From Burkholderiales bacterium (GTDB lineage Bacteria; Pseudomonadota; Gammaproteobacteria; Burkholderiales; Burkholderiaceae_C): 48,433 bases of DNA. Positions 41,206 to 48,433 of the stretch are shown here, piece by piece. The notes beneath the pieces are model-generated. The model did no database searches. It saw only the letters and a program-made list of their open reading frames with translations, and was not told where the DNA came from. Made by a program: the position numbers and the translations under genes. Position 1 is the first letter of the stretch. Each line of letters begins with the position of its first letter. The stretch lies in assembly GCA_028872015.1 (NCBI GenBank), contig JAGWLO010000024.1, positions 1-48,433 of the forward strand. The letters are read 5' to 3'.

Positions 41206-42183
41206 TTACGCGTTGATCAGCAGCAGCTTGCCGCGCACCTGGCGCGAGCCCATGCGGGCGTAGGCGGCGCGGATCTCGCTCATCGGCATCCGGCTGTCGA
41301 TCACGGGCTTGACCCGGCCTTGCGCGTACCACTGCGCCAGCTGCGCCAGCCCGGCGGCATAGGCCTGCGGCTCGCGGCGCACGAAGTCGCCCCAGAACAC
41401 GCCCACCACCGACGCGCCCTTGAGCAGCGCCAGGTTCCAGGGCAGGGCCGGGATGCCGCCGCCGGCGAAACCCACCACCAGGTAGCGGCCGCGCCAGGCG
41501 ATCGAGCGGAACACCGGCTCGGCCAGCTCGCCGCCCACCGGGTCGTAGACGATGTCGGGGCCCTTGCCGCCGGTCAGCGCCTTCAGCGTCTCGCGCACGT
41601 TCTGCGTCGTGTAGTTGAGCGTGGCGTCGGCGCCGAGCTCGCGGCAGAGCGCGCACTTCTCGTCGCTGGAGGCGCCGGCGATCACGCGTGCGCCGGCGGC
41701 CTTGGCGATCTGCAGCGCGGCGGTGCCGACGCCGCCGGCGGCGCCGAGCACGAGCACGGTCTCGCCGGCCTTGAGCTGGCCGCGGTCCATCAGCGCGTGG
41801 TGCGAGGTGCCGTAGGTGAAGGCGAAGGCGGCGCCATCGGCGATGGCGAAGCCCGGCGGCAGCGGCATCACCGTGCGGGCGTCGACCACGGCGTGGGTGG
41901 CGAAGCCGCCGGTGCTGCCCATGGCGGCCACGGCGTCGCCCGGCTTGAGGTGGGTGACGCCCGGGCCCACGGCCTCGATGCGGCCGGCGAACTCGGAGCC
42001 GGGCACGAAGGGCAGCGCCGGCTTGCTCTGGTACTTGCCCTCGACGATGAGCAGGTCGGGGAAGTTGAGGCTGGCGGCCTCGATGGCGATCCGCACCTCG
42101 CCCGCGCCGGGCGCGGGCGTGGGCAGCTCGCGCCAGTGCAGGGCGTCGACACCGTCGAGCGATTCGCAAAGCCAGGCGTGCAT
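41206..42183 (-). CDS. NADPH:quinone oxidoreductase, zinc-free MDR family
   Basis: 325 residues. SLNFPDLLIVEGKYQSKPAL, FVPGSEFAGRIEAVGPGVTH and the nucleotide-binding LVLGAAGGVGTAALQIAKAA with YDPVGGELAE are typical of quinone oxidoreductase-like MDR enzymes; zinc ligands of alcohol dehydrogenases are absent. Reduces quinones or alpha,beta-unsaturated carbonyls with NADPH. Substrate not readable. ATG 42183. Confidence 0.92.
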   Translation of the reverse strand: MHAWLCESLDGVDALHWRELPTPAPGAGEVRIAIEAASLNFPDLLIVEGKYQSKPALPFVPGSEFAGRIEAVGPGVTHLKPGDAVAAMGSTGGFATHAVVDARTVMPLPPGFAIADGAAFAFTYGTSHHALMDRGQLKAGETVLVLGAAGGVGTAALQIAKAAGARVIAGASSDEKCALCRELGADATLNYTTQNVRETLKALTGGKGPDIVYDPVGGELAEPVFRSIAWRGRYLVVGFAGGGIPALPWNLALLKGASVVGVFWGDFVRREPQAYAAGLAQLAQWYAQGRVKPVIDSRMPMSEIRAAYARMGSRQVRGKLLLINA

Positions 42184-42232
42184 GGGCGTGTTTCCTGTGG
42201 GGGTGGAAGGGGTCGCGGCGGTCGTGCCGGCA

Positions 42233-43897
<1,665 letters not shown>

Positions 43898-44022
43898 GGC
43901 GACTTTTCTCGGGTGACTGCGGTGGGGGCTGGAGCGCGGATTATCCCGGAGCGACGCGCCTGAGCGGCGAACTGCAGGGCCTTTGCCGGCCCGGCCGCCC
44001 GATGCACGCCGTCGGGCCTGCG

Positions 44023-44028
44023 TACAAT
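44023..44028 (+). promoter_or_regulatory. -10 element TACAAT of rhlE
   Basis: GTACAAT at the left edge of a ~150-base leader before ATG 44184. The expected start is near 44035, immediately before an 8-bp hairpin. No -35 hexamer of good quality is seen. The 286 bases between ettA and rhlE hold only promoter and leader sequence. Confidence 0.5.
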
Positions 44029-44037
44029 GCCGGGCTT

Positions 44038-44065
44038 GCACCGCGGCTTCCAGTCATCGCGGTGC
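44038..44065 (+). promoter_or_regulatory. hairpin at the 5' end of the rhlE leader
   Basis: GCACCGCG (44038-44045) pairs perfectly with CGCGGTGC (44058-44065) around a 12-base loop, at the predicted 5' end of the mRNA. DEAD-box helicase messages often have long structured leaders that respond to cold or to helicase level. Such control is inference here. Confidence 0.5.
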
Positions 44066-44183
44066 GGTCGATTCCGACTCGTTGTTCCCCTCGCGCCTAC
44101 CCGACTGGTGCATCCGCCTTCGGGTGACAGCAGGCTGCGAACCACGGCCCACCGCCACCCCGCGCGGGGGCCCCGAAAATCAC

Positions 44184-45527
<1,344 letters not shown>

Positions 45528-45632
45528 AGCGCTGAAGCGCCGACATCCCCCAGCACTGAAATCACCCGCCGGGCGCGACTTACGCCGCGCCGGTCCGGGC
45601 CTGCGGGCCGGCCTGCACGCCCGGGTGCGCCT

Positions 45633-45638
45633 TATCAT
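45633..45638 (+). promoter_or_regulatory. -10 element TATCAT before the FecR-like gene
   Basis: TATCAT within CCTTATCATCC, 57 bases before ATG 45696, at the end of a 168-base gap after rhlE that carries no gene. The first gene of the heme-sensor/kinase module would be transcribed from here. Weak, single-motif evidence. Confidence 0.35.
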
Positions 45639-45695
45639 CCGCCGCTTGGGCGCGCGGCTGCGCATCGCCTTGCAGAACCTGTTTCGTTGGGCGCC

Positions 45696-46562
45696 ATGGC
45701 AGGACGGATTCGCATCGGAATTTTGCTGCTCGGCCTGGGCTGGGCCGTGGCGGCGGCCGCGCAGTCGGCGCTGCTGACCATCGTCGACGGGCCCGCGGTC
45801 CTGATCGAAGGCGCACGCCGCCTGGCCGGCGCGCCCGGCGTCGCGGTCGGGCCCGGCACCCTGGTCGAGACGGGCCCGCAGCTCAACTTGCTGCGCATCG
45901 AGTGGCCCGACGGCACGGTGGCCGATCTCGGGCCGCAGACGCAGGTGATGCTGGCGCCGCCGGTGCTGGCGCGGGGCGCGCCGCGCGCCGCGTTCTACCT
46001 GCTGCGCGGGTGGGCCAAGCAGGCCAGCCTGGGCGCCGTGCCCACGCGCGGGCTGGTCACGCCGGCGCTGCAGATCGCCGGCTTCAAGGGCAGCGTGCTG
46101 GCCCATGTGGCGCCGGCAGGCAGCTTCGTGTTCGCCGAATCGGGCACGGCCGCCGTGGTCGAGCGGGCCGCCGCCGGCCGCGGCCCGGTCAGCCTGGACC
46201 CCGGCGCGGTGGTCGTCGCCGGCGCCGGCGGCCAGTGGCGACTGGCGGCGCGCCTGACGCCCGAGCAGATGCAAAGCGTGCCCCCCGGCCTGCGCGATTC
46301 GCTGCCTTTGCAGGCGGCGCGCCTGGCCGGCCGCCATGTCACGCCGCAGCTGCTGCCCGCACCCGACTACGACGTGCTCCAGCCTTGGCTGGACGCCGAG
46401 CCCGGCCTGCGCCGCGGCTTCCCCGAGCGCTTCGCGGTGCTGGCGCGCGAGCCGGCCTTCCGCAGCCGGCTCGACCAGGACCTGCGCGCCCACCCCGAGT
46501 GGACGGCGCTGCTGCACCCCGAGCGGCTGGCCCGCCCGGCATCGGCAGCACGGCCGCGCTGA
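45696..46562 (+). CDS. exported FecR-like domain protein
   Basis: 288 residues. Signal peptide IRIGILLLGLGWAVAAAAQS. The next ~80 residues match the FecR pattern: GPAVLIEGARRLAGAPGVAV (G-x-V-x-x-G), GPGTLVETGPQLNLLRIEWP then DGTVADLGPQTQVML, with the typical D-G-T and T-x-V repeats. The second half is helical and of unknown function. It lies 76 bases ahead of the heme-sensor gene, same strand. FecR-like exported domains often act as ligand-binding or transducing parts. Periplasmic. Confidence 0.7.
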   Translation: MAGRIRIGILLLGLGWAVAAAAQSALLTIVDGPAVLIEGARRLAGAPGVAVGPGTLVETGPQLNLLRIEWPDGTVADLGPQTQVMLAPPVLARGAPRAAFYLLRGWAKQASLGAVPTRGLVTPALQIAGFKGSVLAHVAPAGSFVFAESGTAAVVERAAAGRGPVSLDPGAVVVAGAGGQWRLAARLTPEQMQSVPPGLRDSLPLQAARLAGRHVTPQLLPAPDYDVLQPWLDAEPGLRRGFPERFAVLAREPAFRSRLDQDLRAHPEWTALLHPERLARPASAARPR

Positions 46563-46638
46563 CCGGCCGCCGCCTGCGCCGCTCGCGCCACCCAGTCACC
46601 CAGTCTCCAAGTCAAAACGCCACCCGGAGGACGCGCCC

Positions 46639-47511
46639 ATGAAGCTGCTGGTCAAGTTCAACCTCATCTACGTGCTGGTCATGGCGGTCGGCGTCGGCGC
46701 CTGCGGCGTGATCTCGCGCGAGCTGCTGCGCAACAACGCGCGCGACGAGGTGATCGACAACGCGCGCCAGCTCATGGACAAGGCGAACGCGGTGCGCAGC
46801 TACACCTCGACCCAGATCACGCCGCTGCTGGCCACGCAGATGAAGTACGAGTTCCTGCCGCAGTCGGTGCCCAGCTACTCGGCCACCGAGGTGCTGGCCT
46901 CGCTGCAGTCCAAGTACCCGAACTTCTTCTACAAGGAAGCCACGCTCAACCCGACCAACCCGCGCGACCGCGCGGCCGGCTGGGAGACCGACGTCGTGAC
47001 CCAGTTCCGCAACGGCAGCGACCGCAAGGAATTCATCGGCCAGCGCGAGACGCCCGCCGGGCTGTCGCTGTTCGTCGCGCGGCCCATCCGCATCACCAAC
47101 GGGGCCTGCCTGCAGTGCCACAGCAGCGTGGAGGCGGCGCCCCGGACCATGATCGACAAGTACGGCAGCGCCAACGGCTTCGGCTGGCAGATGAACGAGG
47201 TGATCGGGGCGCAGATCGTCTCGGTCCCGCTGGAGGTGGCGCTCAACCGTGCCGAGCGCTCGTTCGGCGTCTTCATCGGCTCGCTGGTGGGCGTGTTCGC
47301 CATCGTCGGCGTGGTGCTGAACCTGACGATCTGGCTCGTGGTGGTGCGGCCGATCCAGCGCCTGTCCACGCTGGCCGACCGCGTGAGCCAGGGGGATCTC
47401 GAGGCGCCCGAGTTCGGCACCGGCAGCCGTGACGAGATCGGCGTGCTGGCCGAGTCGTTCAACCGCATGCGGGCCAGCGTCATGCATGCGATGAAGATGC
47501 TCGACGCGTGA
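46639..47511 (+). CDS. membrane heme-binding DUF3365 sensor with HAMP domain
   Basis: 290 residues: transmembrane helix 1 (about residues 5-25, NLIYVLVMAVGVGACGVISR), a periplasmic DUF3365 (Tll0287-like) domain with the heme c attachment motif NGACLQCHSSVEAAP, transmembrane helix 2 (about 213-238) and a HAMP domain (RPIQRLSTLADRVSQGDLEA). No kinase or cyclase domain of its own; output is presumably passed through HAMP to the downstream kinase. ATG 46639 has GGAGG. Related domains sense redox state or gaseous ligands; the ligand is unknown. Confidence 0.9.
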   Translation: MKLLVKFNLIYVLVMAVGVGACGVISRELLRNNARDEVIDNARQLMDKANAVRSYTSTQITPLLATQMKYEFLPQSVPSYSATEVLASLQSKYPNFFYKEATLNPTNPRDRAAGWETDVVTQFRNGSDRKEFIGQRETPAGLSLFVARPIRITNGACLQCHSSVEAAPRTMIDKYGSANGFGWQMNEVIGAQIVSVPLEVALNRAERSFGVFIGSLVGVFAIVGVVLNLTIWLVVVRPIQRLSTLADRVSQGDLEAPEFGTGSRDEIGVLAESFNRMRASVMHAMKMLDA

Positions 47512-48433
47512 ACCACCCGACCCGCCTGGGCAAGTACCAGATCACCGAGGTGCTCGGTGAAGGGGCGATGGGGGTCGTCTACAAGGGCTTCGACCCCGAC
47601 ATCCGGCGCACGGTGGCGCTGAAGACCATCCGCCGCGCCCTGGGCGAGGGCGAGGGCACCGAGTTCGGCGCCAGCATCGCGGGCCGCTTCGTGAACGAGG
47701 CCCAGGCCGGCGGCCGGCTCTCGCACCCGGGCATCGTCGCGGTGTACGACTTCGGCGAAGACCGCGGCGTCAAGTTCATCGCGATGGAGTACGTCGAGGG
47801 TCAGTCGCTGGCGCGCTACGCCAGCAACGGCGTGCGCTTCACCGACGCCGACGTCCCCGGCATCATGAGCCAGCTGCTCGATGCCATCGAGCACGCGCAC
47901 CAGCAGGGCGTGTGGCACCGCGACATCAAGCCCGCGAACGTGATCATGACGCGCGCCGGGCGCCTGAAGGTGGCGGACTTCGGCATCGCGCGCATCGACG
48001 GCGGCGGGCTGACGCAGGTGACGATGATGATCGGCACGCCGGGCTACATGGCCCCCGAGCAGTTCCTCGGGCGCGGCATCGACCACCGGGTCGACATCTA
48101 CGCCGCCGGCGTCGTGCTCTACCTGCTGCTCACCGGGCGGCTGCCCTTCACCGGGCCGCCCGAATCCCTCATGTACAAGGTGGTGCACGAGGCCCCGCTG
48201 CCGCCGTCCGAGGTCGAGGGTGCGCAGCGCCCGCGTTTCTACGACCAGCTGGTGGCCACCGCCCTGGCCAAGGACCCGGCGCAACGCTACGCCAGCGCGG
48301 CCGCCTTCAAGCACGCGCTGGTGCGTGCCGTGGGCCAGCCCATCGACGAGGCGGCCTGGGACAAGACCATCATCGCCGCGCCCAGCCCGCCGCCGCGGCC
48401 GCCGGCGCCGGCGGCCGAGCGCTCCTCGGGTTC
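47508..48433 (+). CDS. serine/threonine protein kinase, truncated by the window edge
   Basis: 308 codons seen, open at the right edge. Start GTG 47508 overlaps the sensor stop (GTGA). Hanks-type kinase: glycine loop VLGEGAMGVVYKGFDP, Lys in TVALKTIRRALGE, catalytic loop HRDIKPANVIMT, DFG in KVADFGIARID, APE in GYMAPEQFLG, and the C-lobe end VATALAKDPAQRYASAAAFK. A Pro-rich segment follows (PSPPPRPPAPAAE), where a membrane or sensor domain could come next. Complete catalytic set, so probably active. Pairing with the HAMP sensor by overlap implies a common pathway. Confidence 0.95.
   Translation, partial: MNHPTRLGKYQITEVLGEGAMGVVYKGFDPDIRRTVALKTIRRALGEGEGTEFGASIAGRFVNEAQAGGRLSHPGIVAVYDFGEDRGVKFIAMEYVEGQSLARYASNGVRFTDADVPGIMSQLLDAIEHAHQQGVWHRDIKPANVIMTRAGRLKVADFGIARIDGGGLTQVTMMIGTPGYMAPEQFLGRGIDHRVDIYAAGVVLYLLLTGRLPFTGPPESLMYKVVHEAPLPPSEVEGAQRPRFYDQLVATALAKDPAQRYASAAAFKHALVRAVGQPIDEAAWDKTIIAAPSPPPRPPAPAAERSSG

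Noticed and set aside
37884..41216. A 1110-codon plus-strand open frame opposite the HisKA_3 kinase
   Set aside because: Composition (Gln/Arg/His/Ala-rich) and absence of motifs mark it as an antisense shadow of the kinase and its regulator.

Overview
The window is 48.4 kb of very GC-rich, densely coding DNA with almost every gene intact. The protein families point to a betaproteobacterium of the order Burkholderiales, most likely the Rubrivivax/Leptothrix/Aquincola neighbourhood. The pointers are an EpsA-type LuxR regulator, VPLPA-CTERM proteins, a HiPIP, an FNR-like regulator, PlsY, EttA and RhlE. This assignment rests on family knowledge and codon bias, not on a database match.

Left part (1-15246), probably a genomic island or its right end. 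A long minus-strand operon (10080 to beyond base 1) runs: EpsA-like regulator, GspG major pseudopilin, GspF, GspE, PilM/N/O/P-like inner-membrane proteins, a lipoprotein secretin, and three further pseudopilins, the last cut by the window edge. It is a hybrid of a type II secretion system and the type IV pilus alignment complex. Upstream lie an orphan ribbon-helix-helix protein, two exported VPLPA-CTERM proteins flanking a PAP2-like membrane phosphatase, an IS1595-family transposase remnant, a small membrane protein and an Xre/RES toxin-antitoxin pair. The segment ends in a 45-bp copy of the 3' end of a tRNA-Lys(CTT) gene followed by its terminator. That is the signature of an attachment site, with the element lying to its left.

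Middle part (15247-27364), chromosomal backbone with higher GC. A four-gene minus-strand light/DNA-repair operon holds a DUF2256 zinc-ribbon protein, an iron-sulfur photolyase/cryptochrome, a photolyase-like protein with a rearranged domain order, and a second photolyase-family protein. Then come an OsmC-family protein, a two-component pair (OmpR-type regulator and hybrid kinase), and an FNR-like regulator without iron-sulfur cysteines. Beside the regulator are a degenerate carbamoyltransferase and a universal stress protein, each with an FNR-type box placed where a class II activator would bind. Fructose-bisphosphatase follows.

Right part (27367-48433), housekeeping and signalling: aminopeptidase N; release factor 2 with its programmed +1 frameshift; a hydrolase/acetyltransferase divergent pair with apparently leaderless promoters; a degenerate HD-GYP protein; a divergent MurA paralog; a YbaK-type deacylase; PlsY, RidA and a thioredoxin-fold protein; HiPIP and a small CXXC protein; a NarL/NarX-like two-component pair; a quinone oxidoreductase; EttA; the RNA helicase RhlE; and finally a three-gene module (FecR-like exported protein, heme-binding DUF3365-HAMP sensor, Ser/Thr kinase) that runs off the right edge.
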